From the NCBI GenBank assembly GCA_039183375.1, contig JBCDBQ010000143.1, forward strand, positions 1-13,284: DNA of 13,284 nucleotides, written 5' to 3'. Origin of the DNA: Tectiglobus sp039183375 (GTDB lineage: Bacteria > Pseudomonadota > Alphaproteobacteria > Rhizobiales > Hyphomicrobiaceae). This document shows positions 7,055-13,284 of the stretch, piece by piece. The position numbers and the translations under genes were made by a program. A model generated the notes under the pieces. The model searched no databases and was not told the origin of the DNA. It saw nothing but the letters and a program-made list of their open reading frames with translations. The stretch's first letter is position 1; each line of letters begins with the position of its first letter.

Positions 7055-7084
7055 ATAATAATTCGGTCGTTCGACCGAAATCAA
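7055..7084 (-). promoter_or_regulatory. tetR operon promoter; predicted leaderless message
   Basis: On the minus strand TTGATT (7084-7079) and TATTAT (7060-7055) are separated by 18 bases and resemble -35 and -10 boxes. Transcription starting about seven bases past the -10 box would begin at the A of ATG 7048. No ribosome binding site precedes that ATG, so a leaderless tetR message is predicted. Confidence 0.55.
7062..7079. promoter_or_regulatory. Perfect 18-base palindromic operator for the TetR regulator
   Basis: TTCGGTCG at 7062-7069 and CGACCGAA at 7072-7079 are exact inverted copies around TT. The palindrome fills the space between the -35 and -10 boxes of the tetR promoter, the classic position for steric repression. 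Its G-G-T-C-G/C-G-A-C-C core is typical of TetR-family sites. Binding by the adjacent regulator is inferred. Confidence 0.72.
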
Positions 7085-7114
7085 TAAAAATCTTTGCAGA
7101 GAGAGCTTTTCCAA

Positions 7115-7326
7115 ATGTTCGCAACTAATGTCTCTTGTTTAATCATTGCTGACTTGTTGAGTTCAAAAATGCTGCGACTGCTCAGTTCGGCCAGTCGGCA
7201 AGAGCACACGGAGGTACGAGCGCAGAATCCGTCGATGAATGTCAGCTAATGGTATGGACCGACTGCTCCCCTGGCAGAGGGTTGGTCGTCTAGACTGATC
7301 CTTTTTGAAGATAGGAGCAGCATCTC
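7115..7326. other. Region upstream of tetR and left end of the IS110 element
   Basis: No gene is seen. The tetR-proximal part is presumably native upstream DNA; the part from roughly 7200 onward is probably the left non-coding end of the IS110 element. The exact IS boundary could not be fixed, because IS110 elements lack normal terminal inverted repeats. Confidence 0.4.
7257..7287 (+). ncRNA. Hairpin in IS110 left end, possible part of a bridge RNA
   Basis: GACCGAC (7257-7263) pairs with GTTGGTC (7281-7287) over seven base pairs including one G-U, with CTGC/GCAG extending the pairing inside. It lies 39 bases before the transposase ATG. IS110-group elements encode a structured bridge RNA in this left non-coding region that guides target choice; whether this hairpin belongs to one is inference. 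Confidence 0.35.
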
Positions 7327-8055
7327 ATGACGACCAATCGTGAACCTGAACTTTCGAGCATTGGTGTCGATATTGGCAAGGACGTCTTTCATCTTGTTGG
7401 CTTTGATGGTGATGGAAGGCGCGTTCTGCGCAAGAAGATCAAACGTATTGCGCTCGTTTCGACGTTTGAGAAGTTGCCGCGTTGTGTTGTTGGAATGGAA
7501 GCCTGTCTAAGTGCTCACTTTGTCAGCCGCACTTTACGGAGGCTCGGTTTTGAACCGCGCATTATCCCTGCCCTCTGTACGAAACCGTTTTGCAAGGGCC
7601 AAAAGAACGATTACAACGACGCCGAAGCGATAGCCGAAGCGGCACTGCGCCCCAATCTACGTTGCGTACGGGAGAAGACACAGGATCAGCTGGACCTGCA
7701 GGCACTCCATCGGGTGCGCTCTCGCTTGGTCTCCAGACGCACGGCGACGATCAATCAGATCCGGGCCTTCCTAATCGAACAGGGCATTACCGTACGCACC
7801 GGTGCTAACGCGCTGCGCAGTTCGTTGTTTGCAATCCTGAAGAAGCGTGAAGGCACGATATCACCGCGCATGCACAACATCATTATCGGCCTACACGAAG
7901 ACTGGAATTGGCTGGATGGTCGTATTGCGGCCACGACAAGTGAGATCGAACAGCTTTCAAAGAGCGAGGAGAACTGCCAACGCTTGATGAGCATACCGGG
8001 TATTGGTCCGCTCATATCTACCGGCAAGCGAGCGTCGGTGCCGAGACGTTATTAG
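7327..8055 (+). pseudogene. IS110-family transposase, C-terminus truncated
   Basis: ATG 7327 opens a frame with the IS110 RuvC-like DEDD domain: S-I-G-V-D15-I-G-K-D-V-F, G-M-E58-A-C-L-S, and Q-K-N-D95-Y-N-D98-A-E-A-I. The coiled region and the start of the C-terminal domain (M-S-I-P-G-I-G-P-L-I-S-T) follow. Where A-M-V-A or a similar segment is expected, the frame instead reads G-K-R-A-S-V-P-R-R-Y and stops at 8053-8055. From about 8021-8023 the DNA belongs to a relic of the IS3/IS481-type element. So about 230 of roughly 340 expected residues remain and the C-terminal domain with the catalytic serine is lost; the protein should be unable to recombine DNA. GGAGCAG at 7314-7320 probably serves as ribosome binding site. 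Confidence 0.88.
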
Positions 8056-8096
8056 AGAAACCGCAAACAAGTGGCCCAAACGTAAGGGGCTAGACA
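8023..8096 (+). mobile_element. Diverged 3' end remnant of the IS3/IS481-type element
   Basis: This stretch matches the end of the IS at 1-141. Between 88-141 and 8043-8096 I count 45 identical bases of 54, and both copies stop matching after GGGGCTAGACA. Read in the frame of GAG 8043, it gives E-T-L-L-E-K-P-Q-T-S-G-P-N-V-R-G then TAG (8091-8093), the same protein tail as copy one. One base is missing near 8041, so the frame is also broken. It is directly joined to the truncated IS110 gene, which suggests a deletion or insertion between two mobile elements. Same orientation as the copy at the left edge. Confidence 0.82.
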
Positions 8097-8101
8097 TTTC
8101 C

Positions 8102-8488
8102 TCAATTAGTCCGACGCTTTTTCGCTTCGACGCCTGGGAACTGGATCAACTCCGCCCAATAGAAGTTGTTGAACTTTCTCTTCACCAATCGGCAAACAAA
8201 CTTCAACACATTCTCGGGCGTGTTCTCAATTGCTGCACCGAAGAGGGCTTGTCGTGTATAAGCGACCAGACCTCTCTTGGCATTTTCCAGGTCGACCGGA
8301 AAACTCTCTTCGTACTCCTTGACGGCTGTATCGCCGAGGCGCGTCAGCATTGCTCCACAGTTTGGATCACGCGCAGCAATCTGCATGAGGACCACCGATT
8401 TAGCCTCCGCTTTCTTTACTTGCGATTGTCCGAGTGCCGAAGTCGAGACGCAGAAAACCAGCACCATTGCGATAGCTGTCTTCATCAT
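8102..8488 (-). CDS. Small secreted protein of unknown function
   Basis: I do not recognise the family. From ATG 8488 the product has 128 residues. It begins with a clear Sec signal peptide: M-M-K-T, a hydrophobic stretch A-I-A-M-V-L-V-F-C-V, and a cleavage-like S-A-L-G-Q. The mature part is about 105 residues, mostly helical in character and basic at the end (V-E-A-K-K-R-R-T-N), with two cysteines (P-N-C-G and F-V-C-R) that could form a disulfide in the periplasm. GGGAG ending eight bases before 8488 supports this start over a GTG at 8503. It follows the YHYH-type gene by 14 bases, so the two form an operon. Its stop (8102-8104) lies just outside the IS remnant ending at 8096, so the gene appears intact but may have lost its terminator. 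Confidence 0.68.
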   Translation of the reverse strand: MMKTAIAMVLVFCVSTSALGQSQVKKAEAKSVVLMQIAARDPNCGAMLTRLGDTAVKEYEESFPVDLENAKRGLVAYTRQALFGAAIENTPENVLKFVCRLVKRKFNNFYWAELIQFPGVEAKKRRTN

Positions 8489-8502
8489 TGGAGGCGCTCC
8501 CA

Positions 8503-8631
8503 CTAATGGCAGTGATACCCGCCCGTTTTGTGGTTCTTGTGACAGCCTGAGGAGTTCGTTCCGCCGCTATGAGCTTGTGCAGCTGTGGGTAAACCAAATG
8601 CCATTATCAGTGAAAGAATGATCATCTTCAT
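8503..8631 (-). CDS. YHYH-type small secreted protein (42 residues)
   Basis: A short gene on the minus strand, ATG 8631 to TAG 8503. GGAGG (8641-8645) lies nine bases before the start. The product has a signal peptide (M-K-M-I-I-L-S-L-I-M-A-F-G-L-P with T-A-A-Q-A before cleavage) and a mature part of only 22 residues: H-S-G-G-T-N-S-S-G-C-H-K-N, then H-K-T-G-G-Y-H-C-H. This is the pattern of the small YHYH-domain proteins found in many Proteobacteria. Five histidines and two cysteines suggest metal binding in the periplasm, but the function of the family is not established to my knowledge. It is first in an operon with the 128-residue secreted protein and divergent from the XRE regulator, 106 bases away. 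Confidence 0.85.
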   Translation of the reverse strand: MKMIILSLIMAFGLPTAAQAHSGGTNSSGCHKNHKTGGYHCH

Positions 8632-8661
8632 TGCATTTACCCTCCACGATAATATGTAAAA

Positions 8662-8678
8662 AACGCAACTTGAGCGTT
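8662..8678. promoter_or_regulatory. Palindrome in the YHYH/XRE divergent control region (site 1)
   Basis: AACGC (8662-8666) and GCGTT (8674-8678) are inverted copies around AACTTGA. The inner sequence CGCAACTTGAGCG closely resembles the second palindrome at 8706-8717. It lies 31 bases upstream of the YHYH start and overlaps TTGAGC, a possible -35 box toward the XRE gene. A binding site for the XRE protein is inferred. Confidence 0.4.
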
Positions 8679-8705
8679 ACGGTGTTCGTGGCCTGATCAC
8701 CACCT

Positions 8706-8717
8706 CGCAATTTTGCG
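8706..8717. promoter_or_regulatory. Perfect palindrome before the XRE gene (site 2)
   Basis: CGCAA (8706-8710) and TTGCG (8713-8717) are exact inverted copies around TT, ending 20 bases before ATG 8738 and just before its GAGGAG ribosome binding site. With site 1 it suggests two operators for one dimeric repressor, probably the XRE protein itself. Confidence 0.45.
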
Positions 8718-8737
8718 CTTAGTCCGAGGAGTGAGAT

Positions 8738-9340
8738 ATGTCGGATCTTTCAGACTACAGTCGACGCGCTCGAATGGTCTCCGGTCTCAGCCAAGAAGAA
8801 TTCGCGGACTTGTGCGGGGTGTCGGTAAGTTCCGTTAGCCGTTGGGAGACAGGCAAATCCAAGCCTTCACCAGAGATGGTCAACACACTCCGACGCATCA
8901 TCACGGGCATACGTCCTTTCACCAGCCCGCAATACGTCCAGGCATCGCCAACTTGGAAGGTCATGGTGAGCCTCCATGATCTCCATCACGTGATGATTGT
9001 GTCTAATGGGCTGCTTAAGGCGAAGGGCATGGACAGGAAAATGTGGGACGCTACTCCGCGCAGTGGACATTACGCCGACATCGTAAGTCAACTAAACGCG
9101 AACAAGGATTTTCAAGAGCGCCGCGTTGCGTTCATCGAGACATGCCATCGAGCGCGGGTCGGTTGGTGCGAGTCCATTGCCAACATCAGCTATGCTGGAG
9201 AGGCCATGCTTTGGGAGATGATGCCGACGCGTCGTCGAGACTTTAGCCTGAAGATCACGACACTGGACGAGATCAGACAGATGGAGCCTCACCGCATCAC
9301 CCTGTTCCCTGACGAGGTCGACAGCCGGCTAAGAGCTTGA
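8738..9340 (+). CDS. XRE-type regulator with C-terminal sensor-like domain
   Basis: The 200-residue protein has an N-terminal HTH_XRE domain at about residues 5-58: S-R-R-A-R-M-V-S-G-L-S-Q-E-E-F-A, G-V-S-V-S-S-V-S-R-W-E-T-G-K-S-K-P-S. Residues about 70-185 form a second domain with V-S-L-H-D-L-H-H-V-M-I-V-S-N-G-L near its start, which looks like a PAS-type fold, but I cannot assign it with confidence. Cys135 and Cys143 lie in that domain. GAGGAG at 8725-8730 precedes ATG 8738 by seven bases. The gene is divergent from the two small secreted proteins and probably autoregulated through the palindromes before it. It lies outside the IS-bounded region, so it may be part of the core chromosome. 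Confidence 0.85.
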   Translation: MSDLSDYSRRARMVSGLSQEEFADLCGVSVSSVSRWETGKSKPSPEMVNTLRRIITGIRPFTSPQYVQASPTWKVMVSLHDLHHVMIVSNGLLKAKGMDRKMWDATPRSGHYADIVSQLNANKDFQERRVAFIETCHRARVGWCESIANISYAGEAMLWEMMPTRRRDFSLKITTLDEIRQMEPHRITLFPDEVDSRLRA

Positions 9341-9622
9341 TGTAATTCCTTAAAAAGGTCGCTCAACCTAGGCTACTGGACCTTAAATCCTGAACTATTC
9401 TGACTTCGGCGGCGCGTCCACTGCCTCCAAAGCAGAAACGATCAGAGCCATTTTTCAGCACCCGATAGCGCTCCACCTACCGCCTGATGCCGTTTCTATG
9501 GCCAGAAGTGCGATAAAAACGCGAGCCAGGGCATCTGACGGCTAGCGCAAAGACCCCGAATTCATGTATCAGGGGCCGAACACACCCTGTTGCGAAATAA
9601 TCACGGATTGAGAGCCCGACAC
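9341..9622. other. Non-coding region before the murA operon
   Basis: No gene is supported here. GATGCC (9483-9488) and GGCATC (9531-9536) are inverted copies around a 42-base loop, and CCCC/GGGG flank a 14-base loop around 9553-9574; neither has a T-run that would mark a terminator. The promoter of the murA operon should be here, but no clear -35/-10 pair stood out. Confidence 0.4.
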
Positions 9623-9802
9623 GTGTCCGGTAGCGACCAAAACGACCGCGAAGCACGTCTTGCCGCAAAGTTGCGCGAAAACCTGAAGCGGCGCAAAGAG
9701 CTGACCCGTGCGCGCAATCAGGCCGCGAGCGAATCATCTAACAACGCTGATCAAAACTCATCAGTAACATCTCCCGTCCGAAAGCCGGAACAGCCGTCGT
9801 GA
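9623..9802 (+). CDS. Short basic protein upstream of murA
   Basis: From GTG 9623 the product is 59 residues: a charged helix R-E-A-R-L-A-A-K-L-R-E-N-L-K-R-R-K-E-L-T-R-A-R followed by a polar, Ser/Asn-rich tail. Small proteins with an A-A-K-L-R-E-N-L-K-R-R-K core are, as I recall, common directly before murA in Alphaproteobacteria. No function is established. An upstream TTG at 9590 would extend it by 11 residues outside the conserved helix; the GTG has GAGAG (9610-9614) at eight-base spacing and fits the family length better. It ends 28 bases before murA and is probably co-transcribed with it. It has no signal peptide or membrane segment and may bind nucleic acid, but only its charge suggests that. 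Confidence 0.62.
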   Translation: MSGSDQNDREARLAAKLRENLKRRKELTRARNQAASESSNNADQNSSVTSPVRKPEQPS

Positions 9803-9830
9803 CGAGATATCTAGGAGAGGACGCTCCCGT

Positions 9831-11123
9831 ATGGACCGCATTAGGATAGTCGGTGGCCACCCCCTCAAGGGGAACATTCCAATTTCCGGTGCCAAGAACG
9901 CGGCACTGCCGTTGATGATTGCAAGCCTTCTGACGCCGGAAACGCTCACGCTGCGAAACGTGCCGAACCTAGCGGACGTCAACCTGCTCGCGCGCATCCT
10001 GCGCAATCACGGCGTCGACCACTCTGTCGACGGCAAACGTGTCAGTCCAACCCAGTATATTGGCGAGACCATGCACTTCACCGCGCGCGACATTGTCGAC
10101 ACGGTGGCGCCTTACGAAATGGTCTCCCGGATGCGGGCAAGCTTCTGGGTGCTGGGGCCCCTGTTGGCACGCATGGGCGAGGCGCGCGTCTCGATGCCAG
10201 GTGGCTGCGCGATCGGTACGCGACCGGTCGATCTTCATTTGACAGGGCTCAAGGCACTCGGTGCCGAGATCGATACCGATGGCGGCTACGTGGTGGCCCG
10301 CGCCAAGGGTGGCCTTGCCGGTGGTCATGTCATCTTCCCGAAGGTTTCAGTCGGCGCGACGCACAACGTTTTGATGGCCGCCGCCCTCGCTAGAGGCGAA
10401 AGCCTCATCGAGAATGCCGCCCGCGAGCCGGAAGTTGGCGACCTCGCTGAATGCCTCATCAAAATGGGCGCCAAGATCGAAGGTATCGGCACATCGACGC
10501 TCAGGGTGCAGGGCCGGTCCAACCTTGAGGGTGCATCGCATACGGTCTTACCGGATCGGATCGAAACCGGAACCTTTGCAATGGCTGTTGCAGCCGCCGG
10601 TGGCGACGTCACATTAACTGGCACGCGCACAGAACTGCTCGCGACCGCGCTCGATGCGCTTGGAGAGACCGGGACTGCGGTCACCCAGACAGACGAGGGC
10701 ATCAATATCAAGCGCAACGGTGCGGGAATTGAGCCGATAAGTGTCGAAACCCAACCGTTCCCAGGTTTCCCAACAGATCTTCAAGCCCAGTTGATGGCCC
10801 TGATGACCACAGCTGGTGGCACGAGCGTCATTCGCGAGACCATTTTCGAGAACCGCTTCATGCACGTCCAGGAACTCGTGCGGCTCGGCGCTGATATCGC
10901 GCTCCACGGTGATACCGCCACAATCAAGGGTGTCGACCAACTGCAGGGCGCCCAGGTAATGGCCACAGATCTCCGCGCGTCGGTCTCACTCGTCATTGCC
11001 GGGCTTGTGGCGAATGGCGAAACGACCATCAACCGCGTGTATCATCTTGACCGTGGTTTCGAGCAGCTGGAAAAGAAGCTCTCAGCATGCGGCGCTGAAA
11101 TTGAACGCGTGACGTCAGGTTAA
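9831..11123 (+). CDS. murA: UDP-N-acetylglucosamine 1-carboxyvinyltransferase
   Basis: MurA transfers enolpyruvate from phosphoenolpyruvate to UDP-N-acetylglucosamine, the first committed step of peptidoglycan synthesis in the cytosol. The 430-residue length is normal. Key residues are all present: Lys22-Asn23 in S-G-A-K-N-A-A-L-P, the flexible loop with catalytic Cys126 in P-G-G-C-A-I-G-T-R-P-V-D-L-H, Asp316 in P-F-P-G-F-P-T-D-L-Q-A-Q, and the L-D-R408-G-F-E segment near the end. The cysteine form predicts fosfomycin sensitivity at the target level. AGGAGAGG at 9813-9820 precedes ATG 9831 by ten bases. It lies in a plus-strand gene series with the DUF2948 gene, hisD and a UPF0262 gene, an order typical of Rhizobiales, and is essential. 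Confidence 0.98.
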   Translation: MDRIRIVGGHPLKGNIPISGAKNAALPLMIASLLTPETLTLRNVPNLADVNLLARILRNHGVDHSVDGKRVSPTQYIGETMHFTARDIVDTVAPYEMVSRMRASFWVLGPLLARMGEARVSMPGGCAIGTRPVDLHLTGLKALGAEIDTDGGYVVARAKGGLAGGHVIFPKVSVGATHNVLMAAALARGESLIENAAREPEVGDLAECLIKMGAKIEGIGTSTLRVQGRSNLEGASHTVLPDRIETGTFAMAVAAAGGDVTLTGTRTELLATALDALGETGTAVTQTDEGINIKRNGAGIEPISVETQPFPGFPTDLQAQLMALMTTAGGTSVIRETIFENRFMHVQELVRLGADIALHGDTATIKGVDQLQGAQVMATDLRASVSLVIAGLVANGETTINRVYHLDRGFEQLEKKLSACGAEIERVTSG

Positions 11124-11205
11124 GTGCAACGGAATTGAACGAGTGAACCACAGCGGACTTCGACCGCGTACACGTCGTCAATGATCATGATGGCAAGATA
11201 ACACT

Positions 11206-11667
11206 ATGTCAGAGCTGAAACTCATCGCGCTGGATGCCGAAGACCTCGATGTCTTCTCTGCGCACCTGCAAGACGCGACGTTCCGCGTCGCAGACATCTC
11301 TTACCAGCCATCGCAGAAACGGTTTGCAGGATTGGCCAACCGCTTCAACTGGACCACCGCGCTGAAACACGCCGATAGCAAGGAACCAATGACGCGCCAT
11401 CGCTGCGCGTTGCGGATCGAGCAGGTGCAAACAGCGCGAACCCAGGGCATTGATCTGTCCAGCAAATCCGATGTTCTGTCATTGCTTGCGATACAATATG
11501 AGCAAGTGCAGACAGACGATCCGGGCGGTCATGTGACGTTGCTCTTTGCAGGCGGCGGCGCGATACGCCTCCAGGTCGAATACATCGAGATGGAATTGCG
11601 TGATCTCGGCGGTGCCTGGGCAACACAATCCATGCCGACACACGACGATGACGACAACACCAACTAA
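11206..11667 (+). CDS. DUF2948 family protein
   Basis: This 153-residue cytosolic protein matches the DUF2948 pattern: L-K-L-I-A-L-D-A-E-D-L at the N-terminus, S-A-H-L-Q-D-A, Q-K-R-F-A-G-L-A-N-R-F-N-W near 37-49, D-V-L-S-L-L-A-I-Q-Y-E near 89-99, and the final G-G-G-A-I-R-L-Q-V-E-Y-I-E-M-E-L-R-D-L-G. The function of the family is unknown. It sits between murA and hisD, its usual place in Rhizobiales, and is probably in the same transcription unit. The C-terminal tail is acidic (H-D-D-D-D-N-T-N) and unlikely to be structured. No strong ribosome binding site precedes ATG 11206. Confidence 0.9.
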   Translation: MSELKLIALDAEDLDVFSAHLQDATFRVADISYQPSQKRFAGLANRFNWTTALKHADSKEPMTRHRCALRIEQVQTARTQGIDLSSKSDVLSLLAIQYEQVQTDDPGGHVTLLFAGGGAIRLQVEYIEMELRDLGGAWATQSMPTHDDDDNTN

Positions 11668-11699
11668 CGCCCTTCCTGAAAGAACTGGCATTCACCGAG

Positions 11700-13010
11700 A
11701 TGGCCCAAAGGCTCACAATAACAGACCCCGACTTCTCTGATCAGTTTGCAACTTTTCTCGCAAGCAAACGCGAGGTCTCTGAGGACGTTGATGCAGCAGC
11801 ACGAGCCATCATCGAGTCAGTCAAAGCTCATGGTGACAAAGCTGTCATAGAGCTGAGCCAGAAGTTCGATCATGTCGATCTGGATGAGCTCGGAATTCGA
11901 GTGTCAGGTGAAGAGGTTGAACGGGCCTTTGCTGACGCCGACCCGGAAACCATTGCAGCTCTCGAGTTCGCGCACCAGCGGATCACGTCCTACCACGACC
12001 GGCAGCGACCTGGCGATGACAGCTTTACCGACAGTGTCGGCGCAGTCCTCGGCAGCCGTTGGACCGCGGTGGAGTCCGTTGGCTTGTATGTGCCCGGTGG
12101 TCTGGCCAGTTACCCGAGTTCTGTTCTCATGAATGCCGTGCCGGCCAAAGTCGCCGGCGTGCCACGTATTGTCATGGTGGTGCCGTCACCAAGAGGTGAA
12201 CTCAATCCGCTTGTCCTGGCAGCTGCAAAAATTGCAGGCGTTGACGAGATCTACCGGGTTGGTGGTGCCCAGGCGATCGCGGCATTGGCCCATGGAACCG
12301 AGACCATTGCCCCGGTCGCGAAGATCGTCGGGCCAGGCAATGCTTATGTCGCGGCAGCCAAGCGCCAGGTGTTCGGCGTCGTCGGGATCGACTCGATTGC
12401 CGGTCCTTCAGAGGTTCTGGTTATCGCTGATGACGATAACGATCCCGAGTGGATCGCAGCCGATCTACTGGCACAAGCCGAACACGATACAGCAGCTCAA
12501 TCCATATTGATGACTGACAACGCGGAATTCGCGACACGCGTTGAACAGGCCGTTGAACGCCAACTCTCCGAGCTGCCCCGGGGCGACATTGCCAGTGCCA
12601 GCTGGCGCGACTTCGGCGCAACAATTGTCTTGGAAGAGCTCGATCAGGCACCAGCACTGGCTGACAGGATTGCAGCTGAGCATCTTGAAATCGCTGCTGC
12701 CGACGGAGAAGCAATATCTGCGAAGATCCGCAATGCCGGAGCCATCTTCCTCGGCAAGTACACCCCCGAAGTTATCGGTGACTACGTCGCAGGTTCAAAC
12801 CACGTTCTGCCCACGGCGCGCAGCGCCCGCTTCTCATCCGGCCTCGGCGTCCTGGATTTCATGAAGCGCACTTCTATCCTCAGATTGTCTGAAGAAGCCC
12901 TCAGCGCACTCGCGCCCGCCGCCATGACAATCGCGGAGAACGAGGGACTTGATGCGCATCGGCGTTCGGTTGAGATTAGACTTGGGAATGGCAACAAAGA
13001 ACACAGCTAA
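11700..13010 (+). CDS. hisD: Histidinol dehydrogenase
   Basis: HisD oxidises histidinol to histidine in two NAD-dependent steps, the end of histidine synthesis. The 436-residue length is normal. Zinc ligands are visible as Gln259 and His262 (L-L-A-Q-A-E-H-D), Asp361 (V-I-G-D-Y-V-A-G-S-N-H) and His420 (G-L-D-A-H-R-R-S-V); the catalytic pair Glu328-His329 is in A-A-E-H-L-E. The signature around I-A-G-P-S-E-V-L-V-I-A-D and the G-G-A-Q-A-I-A-A-L-A-H-G-T block are also intact. The ribosome binding site before ATG 11700 is weak. Its TAA overlaps the ATG of the next gene by one base, so the two are translationally coupled. In alphaproteobacteria hisD is commonly found apart from the other his genes, as here. 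Confidence 0.98.
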   Translation: MAQRLTITDPDFSDQFATFLASKREVSEDVDAAARAIIESVKAHGDKAVIELSQKFDHVDLDELGIRVSGEEVERAFADADPETIAALEFAHQRITSYHDRQRPGDDSFTDSVGAVLGSRWTAVESVGLYVPGGLASYPSSVLMNAVPAKVAGVPRIVMVVPSPRGELNPLVLAAAKIAGVDEIYRVGGAQAIAALAHGTETIAPVAKIVGPGNAYVAAAKRQVFGVVGIDSIAGPSEVLVIADDDNDPEWIAADLLAQAEHDTAAQSILMTDNAEFATRVEQAVERQLSELPRGDIASASWRDFGATIVLEELDQAPALADRIAAEHLEIAAADGEAISAKIRNAGAIFLGKYTPEVIGDYVAGSNHVLPTARSARFSSGLGVLDFMKRTSILRLSEEALSALAPAAMTIAENEGLDAHRRSVEIRLGNGNKEHS

Positions 13011-13284
13011 TGAACCAAGAGGCGACATCGTCGGATGATAACAAGCATCGCCTGGTGGACATCCAGTTAGATCCGGATTCCATTTCCAGAAGTGCTAATC
13101 CGAACGTGGACCACGAGCGCCAGGTTGCCATCTACGATCTGATCGAAGAGAACTCCTTTGTCCTCGAAGACCACGACAGCGGACCCTACAAACTGATCCT
13201 TGGCACGCTCAACGACCGCCTCGTTTTCAATGTGCACGATGAAAGCGGCACGCAAATCGTGGCGCACATGTTTTCTTTTTCTCC
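13010..13284 (+). CDS. UPF0262 family protein, 3' end outside window
   Basis: ATG 13010 overlaps the hisD stop by one base. The 91 visible residues match UPF0262: R-L-V-D-I-Q-L-D-P-D-S-I-S-R-S, then H-E-R-Q-V-A-I-Y-D-L-I-E-E-N-S-F, G-P-Y-K-L-I-L and R-L-V-F-N-V. The family is about 160 residues, so roughly the last 70 are missing at the window edge. Its function is unknown; it follows hisD in many Rhizobiales and is part of the same operon here. No membrane segment or signal peptide is visible. Confidence 0.92.
   Translation, partial: MNQEATSSDDNKHRLVDIQLDPDSISRSANPNVDHERQVAIYDLIEENSFVLEDHDSGPYKLILGTLNDRLVFNVHDESGTQIVAHMFSFS

Noticed and set aside
7049..7114. Upstream start for the TetR protein at 7114
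   Set aside because: The additional codons cover a promoter and a perfect operator, and add a 22-residue stretch not expected before a TetR DNA-binding domain.
1..8096. A complete composite transposon
   Set aside because: Only right-end tails in the same orientation are visible, the right one is a diverged relic, and no target duplication can be compared.
9553..9574. Terminator after the XRE gene
   Set aside because: The CCCC/GGGG stem is short, the loop is long and no T-run follows.
9477..9737. Minus-strand open frame of 86 codons upstream of murA
   Set aside because: It is antisense to the conserved small basic protein, is arginine-rich as expected for a shadow frame, and has no supporting start signal.
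1..13284. CRISPR array, toxin-antitoxin pair or phage defence system
   Set aside because: No regular repeats with spacers were found, and no gene pair fits a known toxin-antitoxin or defence family.

Overview
The window looks like an alphaproteobacterial chromosome segment, most likely Rhizobiales (Hyphomicrobiales). The evidence is the right-hand gene order: a short basic protein, murA, a DUF2948 protein, hisD and a UPF0262 protein, a conserved housekeeping neighbourhood in that group. I cannot name the genus.

Left part (1-8096) is accessory DNA bounded by two same-orientation tails of one IS3/IS481-type transposase: the last 45 codons plus IS end at 1-141, and a diverged remnant at about 8023-8096. 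Inside lie: (a) an IadA-like amidohydrolase gene (142-915, minus) whose 3' end was cut off by the IS, divergent from a LysR regulator (982-1893); (b) a translationally coupled cupin and M29-type metallopeptidase pair (1953-3397); (c) debris of two different IS256-family transposases (3519-3977); (d) a minus-strand operon read from about 7048 down to 4108, with a TetR regulator, an unusual single polypeptide joining an alpha/beta hydrolase to a GT-B glycosyltransferase, and the beginning of a second alpha/beta hydrolase that is cut off; (e) an IS110-family transposase truncated at about 8022, directly fused to the second IS tail.

Middle part (8102-9340): two small secreted proteins on the minus strand (a 42-residue YHYH-type protein and a 128-residue unknown protein), divergent from an XRE-type regulator. 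Two similar palindromes lie in their shared control region.

Right part (9623-13284): housekeeping genes on the plus strand. MurA makes the first committed peptidoglycan precursor and HisD does the last step of histidine synthesis.

Regulatory signals read directly from the sequence: an 18-base perfect operator-like palindrome that fills the -35/-10 spacer of the tetR promoter (with a predicted leaderless tetR message), a 15-base inverted repeat before the cupin gene, and the palindromes before the XRE gene. The most unusual item is the hydrolase-glycosyltransferase fusion under its own TetR switch, sitting between IS fragments. No tRNA, rRNA or CRISPR array was seen.
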